This document shows, piece by piece, positions 47,229-56,196 of a DNA stretch of 64,000 bases. The position numbers and the translations under genes were made by a program. This DNA is from Bacteroidaceae bacterium (lineage in GTDB: Bacteria > Bacteroidota > Bacteroidia > Bacteroidales > Bacteroidaceae). The notes under the pieces were generated by a model. The model was not told where the DNA came from. It saw nothing but the letters and a program-made list of their open reading frames with translations, and ran no database searches. Positions within the stretch are counted from its first letter, which is position 1. Every line of letters begins with the position of its first letter. The stretch covers positions 34,539 through 98,538 of the forward strand of contig JAKSJD010000008.1 in NCBI GenBank assembly GCA_024398435.1. Reading direction: 5' to 3'.

Positions 47229-47930
47229 ATGAAATTCGCTATACTTGCAGCTGGAGAAGGTTCGAGACTAGCACAGGAAGGTGTGGAACTGCCAAAACCT
47301 TTGGTTCGTCTCAACGGTGAAGCAATGATAGACCGACTTATCCGTATTTTTCTTGATAACAAGGCGGAAGAAATCGTTATCATTACCAATAACCTAACCA
47401 CTCTTACCCAACAGCATATCCGCGACCTTCAAGCGAAAGGACTGCCAATAAAACTGATAGTGGAAACCACTCCAAGTTCGATGCACAGTTTCTATAGAAT
47501 TTCTTCTTTCTTAGGAGAAGGTAAATTCTGCCTTACCACTGTAGACACAATATTCCGTGAAAGCGAATTCAAGAAATACATTGATTCGTTCAAGGCTTTT
47601 GAAGGTGACGGAATGATGGCTGTGACGGACTTTGTCGATGACGAGAAGCCACTCTATATCGGTACGGATGAAGATATGAATATAACGGGATTCTACGACA
47701 CTTTTGAAAACGGAATCAAATATATCTCTGGTGGCATTTATTGCCTTACAGACAAGTCATTTGCCACACTTAACAAATGTATAGAAGAGGGAAAGTCGAG
47801 AATGAGAAACTTCCAACGACAGCTGGTGTATGACGGACTTCGCCTTAAGGCATACAAGTTCTCGAAGATACTCGATGTTGACCATGCCGAAGATATTGTG
47901 AAGGCAGAGGAATTCATGAAACAACAATAG
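47229..47930 (+). CDS. Sugar/inositol-phosphate nucleotidyltransferase-like protein
   Basis: 233 residues of the nucleotidyltransferase (Rossmann-like) fold: the N-terminal loop LAAGEGSRLAQEGVELPKPLVRLNGEAMIDRLI with the conserved Gly, Arg and Lys, and the metal-binding region TTVDTIFRESEF. Such enzymes transfer NMP to a phosphorylated sugar or polyol. It lies 3 bp before a CDP-alcohol phosphotransferase gene, and a MIPS gene follows nearby, so CTP:inositol-1-phosphate cytidylyltransferase is the most economical guess, as in archaeal di-inositol-phosphate synthesis. Not proven by sequence. Confidence 0.82.
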   Translation: MKFAILAAGEGSRLAQEGVELPKPLVRLNGEAMIDRLIRIFLDNKAEEIVIITNNLTTLTQQHIRDLQAKGLPIKLIVETTPSSMHSFYRISSFLGEGKFCLTTVDTIFRESEFKKYIDSFKAFEGDGMMAVTDFVDDEKPLYIGTDEDMNITGFYDTFENGIKYISGGIYCLTDKSFATLNKCIEEGKSRMRNFQRQLVYDGLRLKAYKFSKILDVDHAEDIVKAEEFMKQQ

Positions 47931-47933
47931 AAG

Positions 47934-49739
47934 ATGAAGATATTAGCTATCTATAGGGGTAAGGAATATTCTCCAAACATGGAGGATAAGGATGCTGAAA
48001 TCATAAATTCGGTATCTGATAATCTTGTTGCCCTCGGACATAAGGTTGTGAAGATTCGGGAAACTGAACTGCATAAACATCTGGAAGGCTACCAAGCCAT
48101 CGTAAGCATGTCGCGCAAACCTGAGATTCTTCAAGAACTGAAAAGTCAGGAAAAGAGGGGGGTGAGAGTGTTCAACACTCCTGAAAGTATTGAACATTGT
48201 GATAGGGTGAGCTTTACCACGATGTTTGATGCAAACGAAATACCACAACCAAACTTCTTTGTTAAGACAGCAAACCAACCAGCCAGCGAGTCTGCAAACG
48301 GATTCGGAGACTCTGGAGTGTGGGTGAAACGAGGAGATGGCTATTCAATGGTGAAGGAAGATGTCGTTTTTGCCAAAGATGTAGCCACCGAAAATGATGC
48401 CGTAAATAAGATTCTTGCAAGAGGTTGTTCTTCGGTAGTAGTGTCTGAACACGCGAAAGGCGACCTTGTAAAATTCTATGGCGTCAACTCTACCTCAGAT
48501 AATTCTTTCTTTTATTGGTACTATGCCTCTGAAGGTCATAGTAAATTCAGATGCGAGAATGTGAACGGTAAAGAAAAAGGATACGAATTCTCGGAAGCAA
48601 ACCTTCAGGAAATTTGCAGTAAAGCCGCATCTGTACTTGGACTCGATATATATGGTGGCGATTGCATCATAGATGAAAATGGAGGTTTCAAGATAATCGA
48701 CTTCAACGATTGGCCAAGTTTCTCAAAATGCCGACAAGATGCAGCCAAAAGCATAGCTTCATTGGTTTCGGAAACCCTCCACAATGACAAACAGAAAAGG
48801 ATGAATATTCAGGCAAGCATCAAATCTTCCGATACAGAAGAATGGCTTGATACAGTATTCACACGTCCTATTGGTTTTATGTGGACCAAGTTCTTCGACC
48901 GTTTCGATATTCATCCAAATGTCGTTACAGTACTCTCTATCATTCTTGGAGTGGCTTCAGCTTTCTTCTTCGTAAACAATGCAGATACACTCAAAGGATT
49001 TCTTCTAAATTTAGTAGGTGTTCTGCTATTAATGTGGGCTAATTTCTATGATAGTTGTGACGGACAACTGGCTCGTATCACCGGAAAGAAAACCCGATTG
49101 GGACGAATACTCGATGGGGCTGCGGGCGACCTGTGGTTCATAGCAATTTATATTGCTCTCATCATTCGTTTGTATGATCAAAACATACCGTTTACAAACG
49201 TCAAATGGGGCATATGGGCATTCGTGATGATGGCTATTACTGGACTTATCTGTCATGCTCGCCAATGTGGTCTTTCCGACTATTACCGCAATATCCACCT
49301 ATTTTTCCTTAAAGGAAAGGAAGGTAGTGAACTCGATAATTTTGAGCAACAGCTTGCTAAACTGAAAAGCATGACATGGAAGGATGACCCTCTTGGCAAG
49401 TTCTTCCAATATTTCTATGTCAACTATACCCACTCTCAAGAACAACAGACTCCAAACTTCCAGGCTTTGCTGAAGACCTTAAAGAAAGAATATGGTGGCA
49501 ATATACCACAATCATTTCGCGACAAGTTCCGTTTGAAGAGTCTGCCAATGATGAAGTGGGCTAACATACTCACATTCAACACACGTGCAATCGCTTTGTA
49601 TATAAGTGCTTTGATCGACTTACCATGGCTCTATCCCGTTTTTGAGATATTCGTGATGACATCACTTTATTTCTATATGCGCCACCATCACGAGAGTTTC
49701 TGTAAAGAACTTGATGGCGAATTGAAGGGAAAGGGTTAG
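47934..49739 (+). CDS. ATP-grasp-like domain fused to CDP-alcohol phosphotransferase
   Basis: 601 residues. Residues 1 to about 290 look like an ATP-grasp protein (ends GLDIYGGDCIIDENGGFKIIDFNDWPSFS, the typical metal-binding strand). Residues about 300-590 form a membrane CDP-alcohol phosphotransferase with the motif D373-x2-D376-G-x2-A-R381-x8-G390-x3-D394, but the last Asp is D399, so the final spacing is x4 and not the usual x3. The phosphotransferase half should join an alcohol to a CMP-activated group in the membrane. In the cluster context the products would be inositol lipids. The role of the ATP-grasp half is unknown. Confidence 0.85.
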   Translation: MKILAIYRGKEYSPNMEDKDAEIINSVSDNLVALGHKVVKIRETELHKHLEGYQAIVSMSRKPEILQELKSQEKRGVRVFNTPESIEHCDRVSFTTMFDANEIPQPNFFVKTANQPASESANGFGDSGVWVKRGDGYSMVKEDVVFAKDVATENDAVNKILARGCSSVVVSEHAKGDLVKFYGVNSTSDNSFFYWYYASEGHSKFRCENVNGKEKGYEFSEANLQEICSKAASVLGLDIYGGDCIIDENGGFKIIDFNDWPSFSKCRQDAAKSIASLVSETLHNDKQKRMNIQASIKSSDTEEWLDTVFTRPIGFMWTKFFDRFDIHPNVVTVLSIILGVASAFFFVNNADTLKGFLLNLVGVLLLMWANFYDSCDGQLARITGKKTRLGRILDGAAGDLWFIAIYIALIIRLYDQNIPFTNVKWGIWAFVMMAITGLICHARQCGLSDYYRNIHLFFLKGKEGSELDNFEQQLAKLKSMTWKDDPLGKFFQYFYVNYTHSQEQQTPNFQALLKTLKKEYGGNIPQSFRDKFRLKSLPMMKWANILTFNTRAIALYISALIDLPWLYPVFEIFVMTSLYFYMRHHHESFCKELDGELKGKG

Positions 49740-49767
49740 AGTTTAGAGGTTAGATAATAATTGAAAT

Positions 49768-50484
49768 ATGATGGAAAATATCAAAGGAATTATATTCGAT
49801 TATGGCGGTACGCTTGATACCAACAGCCGACATTGGTCGGAAGTGCTTTGGGATGCCTATCTGGAAGAGAAAGTACCAGTGACAAAGGATCAGTTCCGTG
49901 AATGTTACGTACATGCAGAACGCGAGTTGGCACGCGTGCCATATATTAAGCCTGAACATAATTTCCTTGACCTCCTTCGCATAAAGGCAGACATAGAGAC
50001 TCAATACCTTATCGATAAAGGGTATTGGCAGACAAGAGACGTGACAAGAAGGGCTGTGATGGAACATATCGCTTTCCGTTGCTATCAGAAGGTAATTAGC
50101 CAGATGGAAGTGAGCCGCCCAGTTGTGGAAGGTCTTGCAAAACGATTCCCTTTGGTTCTTGTCAGCAATTTCTATGGCAACATACATACGATTCTTGATG
50201 ATTTTCGCTTGAACTATTTTGACGAAGTCATAGAATCATCTGTTGTAGGTATACGCAAACCAGATCCTCGCATTTTCTCACTTGGAGTGGAAGCAATGGG
50301 AATGAAACCAGAAGAAATAGTTGTAGTTGGCGATTCTTTCTCAAAGGATATCATCCCTGCAAACAGCATCGGATGTAAAACAGTTTGGATGAAAGGACAA
50401 GGGTGGGGCAATGAAGAAATTGACGAATCTGTCCCTACTGCCATACTTACAGATATCGCCTTGTTGCCAATATTGTTTGAGTAG
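49768..50484 (+). CDS. HAD family phosphatase
   Basis: 238 residues of the HAD superfamily: motif I IIFDYGGTLDTN (nucleophile Asp11), motif II LVSNFYGN, motif III with Lys in GIRKPDPRIFSLG, motif IV VVVGDSFSKDI. The second position of motif I is Gly in place of the common Asp (DxG), as in some HAD-IA phosphatases. In the cluster context it may remove phosphate from an inositol-phosphate lipid intermediate. It is 28 bp after the fusion gene; the MIPS gene follows behind a separate promoter. Confidence 0.88.
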   Translation: MMENIKGIIFDYGGTLDTNSRHWSEVLWDAYLEEKVPVTKDQFRECYVHAERELARVPYIKPEHNFLDLLRIKADIETQYLIDKGYWQTRDVTRRAVMEHIAFRCYQKVISQMEVSRPVVEGLAKRFPLVLVSNFYGNIHTILDDFRLNYFDEVIESSVVGIRKPDPRIFSLGVEAMGMKPEEIVVVGDSFSKDIIPANSIGCKTVWMKGQGWGNEEIDESVPTAILTDIALLPILFE

Positions 50485-50647
50485 CAATAATTTATTCACT
50501 TTTTTCTACCCAATATCTTTGATATTAATTCACGAAATCAATGGCATATTGTCAATTGATTCTATCTAAATGGCCTTAAATATTGTCTTTTGGCCTAATA
50601 TTTGTTATTTTCCTTGCTTCCGAGTAACAATGTATTGGAAAAAGCCT

Positions 50648-50655
50648 TATCTTTG
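50648..50655 (+). promoter_or_regulatory. -7 box of the inositol-phosphate synthase gene
   Basis: TATCTTTG followed by CAG, 53 bp before the start. Three TGGC words (50542, 50571, 50591), each followed by an ATATT-like run, lie upstream with unequal spacing. Confidence 0.65.
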
Positions 50656-50708
50656 CAGTTGCTTCTTTAAATAAAGAGACTTAAATATCTTAAAAATATA
50701 AACTAAAA

Positions 50709-52016
50709 ATGGCAAATCAAAATGTAAAACCTGCCGAAGGTAAGTTAGGTATCATGGTCGTAGGACTTGGTGCTGTTACTTCCACATTTATGGTAGGTGT
50801 GCTTATGGCACGCAAGGGATTGGCAAAGCCAGTTGGCTCAATGATCGAGTATGACAAAATCCGTGTTGGTAAGGGTGATGACAAGAAATACCTCAAGTAT
50901 CGTGAGGTAGTTCCTATCGCAGAACTCAAAGATATCGTCTTCGGAGCATGGGATGTATATCCAGCAGACGCATACCGCAGTGCAATGTATGCAGAAGTTT
51001 TGAAGGAAAAGGATATCGAGCCAGTTCGTGACGAACTCGAGAAGATCGTTCCTATGAAGGCTGCTTTCGACCATAATTTCGCAAAGCGTCTTGATGGCGA
51101 CAACATCATGGTAGGAAAGACTCGTTGGGAAATGGTTGAGCAACTCCGTCAGGATATCCGCAACTTCAAGCAGGAGAACGGTTGCGACCGTATCGTTGTA
51201 GCTTGGGCTGCATCAACTGAAATCTATGTTCCTGTATACGAACCAGTACACGGCACTCTCGCTTCTCTCGAAGCTGCTATGAAGGCTGACGACAAGGAAC
51301 ATATCGCTCCATCAATGTGTTATGCTTATGCTGCATTGTGCGAAGGTGCTCCATTCATCATGGGTGCTCCTAACACTACTGTAGATATTCCTGCAATGTG
51401 GGAACTTGCAGAAAAGACTCAGATGCCAATCGCTGGTAAGGACTTCAAGACAGGTCAGACTCTCGTTAAGTCTGGTTTCGCTCCAATCATCGGTACTCGT
51501 TGCCTCGGTTTGAATGGTTGGTTCTCAACTAATATCCTCGGTAACCGTGACGGTCTCGTACTCGACGAACCTGCAAACTTCCGTACAAAGGAAGTCAGCA
51601 AGCTCTCTACATTGGAGTCTATCCTCGTTGCCGACAAGCAGCCAGACCTCTACAACGACTATTACCACAAGGTAAGAATCAACTACTATCCTCCTCGTAA
51701 CGACAACAAGGAAGGATGGGACAACATCGATATCTTCGGATGGATGGGTTATCCAATGCAGATTAAGATCAACTTCCTCTGCCGCGACTCTATCCTTGCA
51801 GCTCCATTGCTTCTCGACCTCTGCTTGCTCAGCGACCTTGCTGCACGTGCAGGACGTTTCGGCATCCAGCGCTTCCTCAGCTTCTACCTCAAGAGCCCAA
51901 TGCATGACTATACTCAGAATGAGGTTCCTGTAAACCACCTCTTCCAGCAGTATGTAATGCTCAAGAATGCTCTTCGTGAGATGGGTGGATACGAGGCAGA
52001 TGAAGAAATCGACTAA
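50709..52016 (+). CDS. ino1: myo-inositol-1-phosphate synthase (MIPS)
   Basis: 435 residues. NAD-dependent enzyme that cyclises glucose 6-phosphate to inositol 3-phosphate, the entry to all inositol compounds. The N-terminal GIMVVGLGAVTSTFMVGV is the dinucleotide-binding loop; NTTVDIPAMWELAEK, KDFKTGQTLVKSGFAPIIGTR and GLNGWFSTNILGNRDG hold active-site residues. The size fits bacterial and archaeal MIPS. Its neighbours suggest that the product is used for membrane lipids. Confidence 0.95.
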   Translation: MANQNVKPAEGKLGIMVVGLGAVTSTFMVGVLMARKGLAKPVGSMIEYDKIRVGKGDDKKYLKYREVVPIAELKDIVFGAWDVYPADAYRSAMYAEVLKEKDIEPVRDELEKIVPMKAAFDHNFAKRLDGDNIMVGKTRWEMVEQLRQDIRNFKQENGCDRIVVAWAASTEIYVPVYEPVHGTLASLEAAMKADDKEHIAPSMCYAYAALCEGAPFIMGAPNTTVDIPAMWELAEKTQMPIAGKDFKTGQTLVKSGFAPIIGTRCLGLNGWFSTNILGNRDGLVLDEPANFRTKEVSKLSTLESILVADKQPDLYNDYYHKVRINYYPPRNDNKEGWDNIDIFGWMGYPMQIKINFLCRDSILAAPLLLDLCLLSDLAARAGRFGIQRFLSFYLKSPMHDYTQNEVPVNHLFQQYVMLKNALREMGGYEADEEID

Positions 52017-52097
52017 TTGTTCTCTGTTCAGAATTCATAAAACCGAAATTCAAGACTGCTTGTAACTCGTAATTAGAATTCCGAAACAATAAAACCA

Positions 52098-52150
52098 ATC
52101 CCATCCTCTTGGAGGAGATAATTAAGTTCCCCTCTTTGGGGATGGGTTTT
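52098..52150 (+). terminator. Compound terminator after ino1
   Basis: Outer stem CCCATCC (52100-52106) / GGATGGG (52140-52146) enclosing two small hairpins (CTCTTGGAGGAG; CCCCTCTTTGGGG), followed by TTTT. Confidence 0.8.
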
Positions 52151-52172
52151 CATAATTTTTGAAAGAAACGTA

Positions 52173-54770
52173 ATGAAATATATACTGTCCGTTATAATGA
52201 TGATTATGTCGCTTGTTGCAAATGCTCAAGTGACAGGAGTGGTACTCGACTCAAAGACACGTCAGCCTGTGGACTATGCCAATGTGTTCTATGATGGCAA
52301 GCAAGTAGGTACGTTGACTGATGAGAAGGGTAGATTCTCTATTCGTGAGAATGCAAGTTGGAACGAACTGACAGTATCCACTATGGGTTATGTATCACAA
52401 AAGGTAAAGCTCATACCTGGGAAAAAGAAGAATGTCAAGGTTCTGCTAGTTAGTCAGCCTCGAATGATTGATGAGGTTACAGTTTCTGCCAGCAGAAAGC
52501 GATACACAAAGAAAAACAATCCAGCAGTGGATCTCATGCTGAAGGTGATAGAGAAGAAAAAGATGAACGATCTTCGACAGAAGGACTATTTCACCTATTC
52601 AAAGTATGAGAAAATGGTGTTTGCCCTCAACGAATTTACTCCAAAGGTGTTTGAGGAAGGCGAAATGAAACGATTCGCGTTCCTGAAGGATCATGTGGAA
52701 AGATGTCCGGAGACAGGTAAACTGATTCTGCCATTAACTGTGGACGAAACCATTTCAGAGATTCTTTATCGTAAGGACCCAAAGACAGAAAAGACTATCA
52801 TCAAGGCTCAGAACAGTAGGGGCGTGAACGAACTCGTCAATACTGGTGATATCATGACCAACGTATTGAAGGACGTATTCACTGATGTTGACATATATGA
52901 GAATGAATGTCGTTTGCTCCAGTACCCGTTCAAGAGTCCTATAGCCAACAATGCAACATCATTCTATAGATATTATATAGAAGACACGACATACATCGAC
53001 ACTGACAAAGTGATTCAACTCGACTTCATGCCAAACAACCCTCAGGACTTCGGTTTCTCTGGGTCGCTTTGGGTGATGGCCGATTCAAGTTATCAGGTTC
53101 GTAAGGTGGAACTCCATATTCCTAGGAGAAGTGATGTGAATTTCGTGGAAAACATGATTATCACTCAAGACTTCAAGGAATTGCCAACAGGCGAACGTGT
53201 TGCTGTAAGCAATGATATGCTCGTAGAACTTAAACTCGTTTCGTTCCTCAATAAATTGCAGGTTCAGAGAGTAATCCGAAACAAAGACTATGCCTTTGAG
53301 GAAATCACGGAAAAGGTGTTTAAGCACATAAAGGGCAATGTGTATAAGGAACCAGATGCTGAAATGCAAGATGATCAGTATTGGGATGAATACCGTGATG
53401 TTGAACTTACGGAAAGTGAGAGCCAGATGGGTACATTCCTCACTCGTCTGCAGAACGTCAAAGGCTTCAAGTGGGTTATCTTTGGATTCAAGTCATTGGT
53501 AGAGAACTTCGTTGAGACGGGCGACTCAAACCATGTCAATTATGTAGATATAGGTCCTGTCAATACGATTATCTCACAAAACCATTATGATGGTCTTCGT
53601 CTTCGTGCATCAGCCCTGACCAATGCAAATCTGAGTCCACACCTCTTTGCAAGTGGATATGTGGCTTATGGTACTCAAACCAAGAACGTTTACGGTAAGG
53701 CACAACTTCTTTATGCGTTCAACAAGAAGGCTTATCTCCCTCGAGAGTTTCCTATGCACAATCTTTCAATCACCTATCTCAATGATATCGTAAGTCCGTT
53801 CGATAAGTTCATGCCTACAGACAAGGACAACATGTTTACATCAATCAAGGCAAGCACTGTCGACCAATACAACCATACGAAGGAAGTGAAGGTGGCATAC
53901 GACAAGGAATTCGAGAGCGGATTGAAATTGAGTGCAGCATACACTCACACGAAGAACAAACCAGTGGATGCTCTCTTCTATCAACCACTTGATGGAGTGG
54001 GTATGCCAACAAACGACCCTTCTTTATGGCAGAGAAGCATAACGACAAGTGAGTTCAAGGCGGGAGTTTCATTCGAACCAGGAGCGGCATACGTCAATAC
54101 TAAGCAACGCCGACTCAAGATCAATCTTGATGCACCTGTAATTACGGTTAGCCACACTATCGGTCTCGACAATTTCCTTGGAGGACAATATTCGTACAAT
54201 GTTACTGAAGCTGGAATCTATAAGCGCTTGTGGATGCCAAACAGTTGGGGAAAGATGGACTTCGACCTCAAGGCAGGTATTCAGTGGGATAAGGTTCCAT
54301 TCCCTCTCTTGATACACCCAGCTGCCAACCAATCATACATTCTCGAAGACAACACATTCTCTCTCATCAGTAACCTCGAATTCCTCAACGACCGTTACTT
54401 CACATTAATGTATCAATGGGACTTGAACGGAAAGATATTCAATCGCATTCCATTGCTGAAGAAACTGAAATGGAGAGAAATGGTAGGCTTGAATCTTCTT
54501 TGGGGTACTCTTACCGACAAGAACAATCCTGCTGCAAGCAATTATTCTGACAGTGATATATTCTATTTCCCTGGTCACTTCAAGTCGGACGGAACGTATG
54601 AATGCAACACTGTAGTGATGGATAAGAAGACTCCTTACATGGAACTTCGACTTGGTATACATAATATATTCAAGCTCATACACATAGAGTATGTCCGTCG
54701 TCTGACATATCTTGACGACCCAAAGATAAATAAATGGGGTATTCGCGGAATGGTTCGCATAACGTTCTAA
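52173..54770 (+). CDS. DUF5686 / carboxypeptidase-regulatory-like envelope protein
   Basis: 865 residues: signal peptide (MKYILSVIMMIMSLVANAQ), a carboxypeptidase-D regulatory-like beta domain (VTGVVLDSKTRQPVDYANV...DEKGRFSI, about 20-105), then the DUF5686 body with a C-terminal outer-membrane-barrel pattern (MYQWDLNGKIFNRIPLLKKL; end IRGMVRITF with terminal Phe). DUF5686 proteins are conserved outer-membrane proteins of Bacteroidetes with unknown function. The next gene starts 19 bp later. Confidence 0.85.
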   Translation: MKYILSVIMMIMSLVANAQVTGVVLDSKTRQPVDYANVFYDGKQVGTLTDEKGRFSIRENASWNELTVSTMGYVSQKVKLIPGKKKNVKVLLVSQPRMIDEVTVSASRKRYTKKNNPAVDLMLKVIEKKKMNDLRQKDYFTYSKYEKMVFALNEFTPKVFEEGEMKRFAFLKDHVERCPETGKLILPLTVDETISEILYRKDPKTEKTIIKAQNSRGVNELVNTGDIMTNVLKDVFTDVDIYENECRLLQYPFKSPIANNATSFYRYYIEDTTYIDTDKVIQLDFMPNNPQDFGFSGSLWVMADSSYQVRKVELHIPRRSDVNFVENMIITQDFKELPTGERVAVSNDMLVELKLVSFLNKLQVQRVIRNKDYAFEEITEKVFKHIKGNVYKEPDAEMQDDQYWDEYRDVELTESESQMGTFLTRLQNVKGFKWVIFGFKSLVENFVETGDSNHVNYVDIGPVNTIISQNHYDGLRLRASALTNANLSPHLFASGYVAYGTQTKNVYGKAQLLYAFNKKAYLPREFPMHNLSITYLNDIVSPFDKFMPTDKDNMFTSIKASTVDQYNHTKEVKVAYDKEFESGLKLSAAYTHTKNKPVDALFYQPLDGVGMPTNDPSLWQRSITTSEFKAGVSFEPGAAYVNTKQRRLKINLDAPVITVSHTIGLDNFLGGQYSYNVTEAGIYKRLWMPNSWGKMDFDLKAGIQWDKVPFPLLIHPAANQSYILEDNTFSLISNLEFLNDRYFTLMYQWDLNGKIFNRIPLLKKLKWREMVGLNLLWGTLTDKNNPAASNYSDSDIFYFPGHFKSDGTYECNTVVMDKKTPYMELRLGIHNIFKLIHIEYVRRLTYLDDPKINKWGIRGMVRITF

Positions 54771-54789
54771 ACTTTCAATAGGCAACACG

Positions 54790-56175
54790 ATGACATCAAA
54801 CGGTAGAAACATACACATCAATTCCACACGTCTTTGCTTCTCTTGGCAAAGATGTATGGTGTTTGTGGCATTTATGCTGATTGTGCCATTATCTTATGCC
54901 CAGGATAATAAGAATAAAGACGAGAAGAGCGAACAACCAGAATACAACAAGAAGAAAACAATCAAGGACATTCGTCAGGAACTGAAGTCGGACCGCTTTA
55001 CGCAAGCCGACGATAAGATCAAGAAGGCATTGCAAACCTATCCTGAAGCAAAGAATGATGCTGAATACTACAACTATGAAATAGGAATCCAGCACAATCT
55101 TGCAGCACAGGAAAACCGTAAGATATACCTCGACCAGAAACCCGATACTGCAAAGTATTTCAATTATGTCTATGAAGTATATCGCTATGCCTTGATGTGT
55201 GACAGTCTTGACACCATGCCTGATGCAAAGGGTAGGATTCGTCCGAAATATACGTCAAATGTTACTGACAAACTGAATTATTATCGCAACAACCTGAAGA
55301 GTGGCTGCAAATATTTCTATAAGAAGCAGCAATGGAATGATGCCGATAAGTTCTTCGACATGTATCTGTCAACCATAAACAACATCCATATTTCCCAAAA
55401 GAACATTCAGGCATCAGCTGATTCTGCCGAAATACTTCGTCTTGCGTTCTATTCGGCCTATGGTAAGGGCGACTATCAAAAGGCTGTGAATTTCCTGCCA
55501 CGAATACAGGAAGACACAGTGTCGTATGCATATACCTGTCAGTTGGCCAGCAAGTCGTTGATGGAGGTGAAGGACACGTTGCAGGCTGTTGAATATTTGT
55601 ATAAAGGGTGGAAAACCGATCCTACAAGAAAATACTTCTATGTAAATCTTGTGGAATATCATATCGACCGCGAGCAATACGACAAGGCTCTCGACGTGAT
55701 TGTAGAGCAGTTGCCTCAAGATCCGCTCAATCACAGGCTGTGGTATGTGAGGGGTAAGTGCGAGCAAAGTATCGACAGCATAGACGAGGCCATCATAAGT
55801 TATCAGAAAGCTATTCAACTTCAGGAAGATGATGCCCAGTCGTACAGCAGTATTGGCAACATATATATAGAGCGTGCCAGAGCTGCCTTCAATACAATAG
55901 ATTACAAGAGAGGCACGAGAGCATATACAAAGGCAAAGCAGAATCAGCAGAACCTGTATAAAGAAGCTCGCGAGTCGCTTGAAAAGGCCCACCAGTATGC
56001 TCCTGATGATAGGGAACTTTGGTACTCTGGCCTCAGTGAGATATATTTTAAGTTGAATTTGGGTAAAGAACTGAAAGCTCTCGAGAAGGAAGTTCAGACT
56101 CCGGCTGCTGCCAAGGAAGATGCCGACAAAGGCAAGGGCAAGCAGGGAGGCAACCAAAACAACAAGAAGAAATAA
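54790..56175 (+). CDS. Secreted TPR-repeat protein
   Basis: 461 residues with a signal-type segment (FVAFMLIVPLSYAQ) after a long polar N terminus; an in-frame ATG further in could be the true start. Helical repeat content is clear in the C-terminal half (PLNHRLWYVRGKCEQSIDSIDEAIISYQKAI, SYSSIGNIYIERA), which fits tetratricopeptide repeats. The tail is Lys/Gly/Asn-rich. It probably acts as a periplasmic scaffold; the partners are unknown. It lies between a DUF5686 and a DUF4105 gene in one run. Confidence 0.82.
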   Translation: MTSNGRNIHINSTRLCFSWQRCMVFVAFMLIVPLSYAQDNKNKDEKSEQPEYNKKKTIKDIRQELKSDRFTQADDKIKKALQTYPEAKNDAEYYNYEIGIQHNLAAQENRKIYLDQKPDTAKYFNYVYEVYRYALMCDSLDTMPDAKGRIRPKYTSNVTDKLNYYRNNLKSGCKYFYKKQQWNDADKFFDMYLSTINNIHISQKNIQASADSAEILRLAFYSAYGKGDYQKAVNFLPRIQEDTVSYAYTCQLASKSLMEVKDTLQAVEYLYKGWKTDPTRKYFYVNLVEYHIDREQYDKALDVIVEQLPQDPLNHRLWYVRGKCEQSIDSIDEAIISYQKAIQLQEDDAQSYSSIGNIYIERARAAFNTIDYKRGTRAYTKAKQNQQNLYKEARESLEKAHQYAPDDRELWYSGLSEIYFKLNLGKELKALEKEVQTPAAAKEDADKGKGKQGGNQNNKKK

Positions 56176-56196
56176 AGTAAACCAACCGACCATCAA

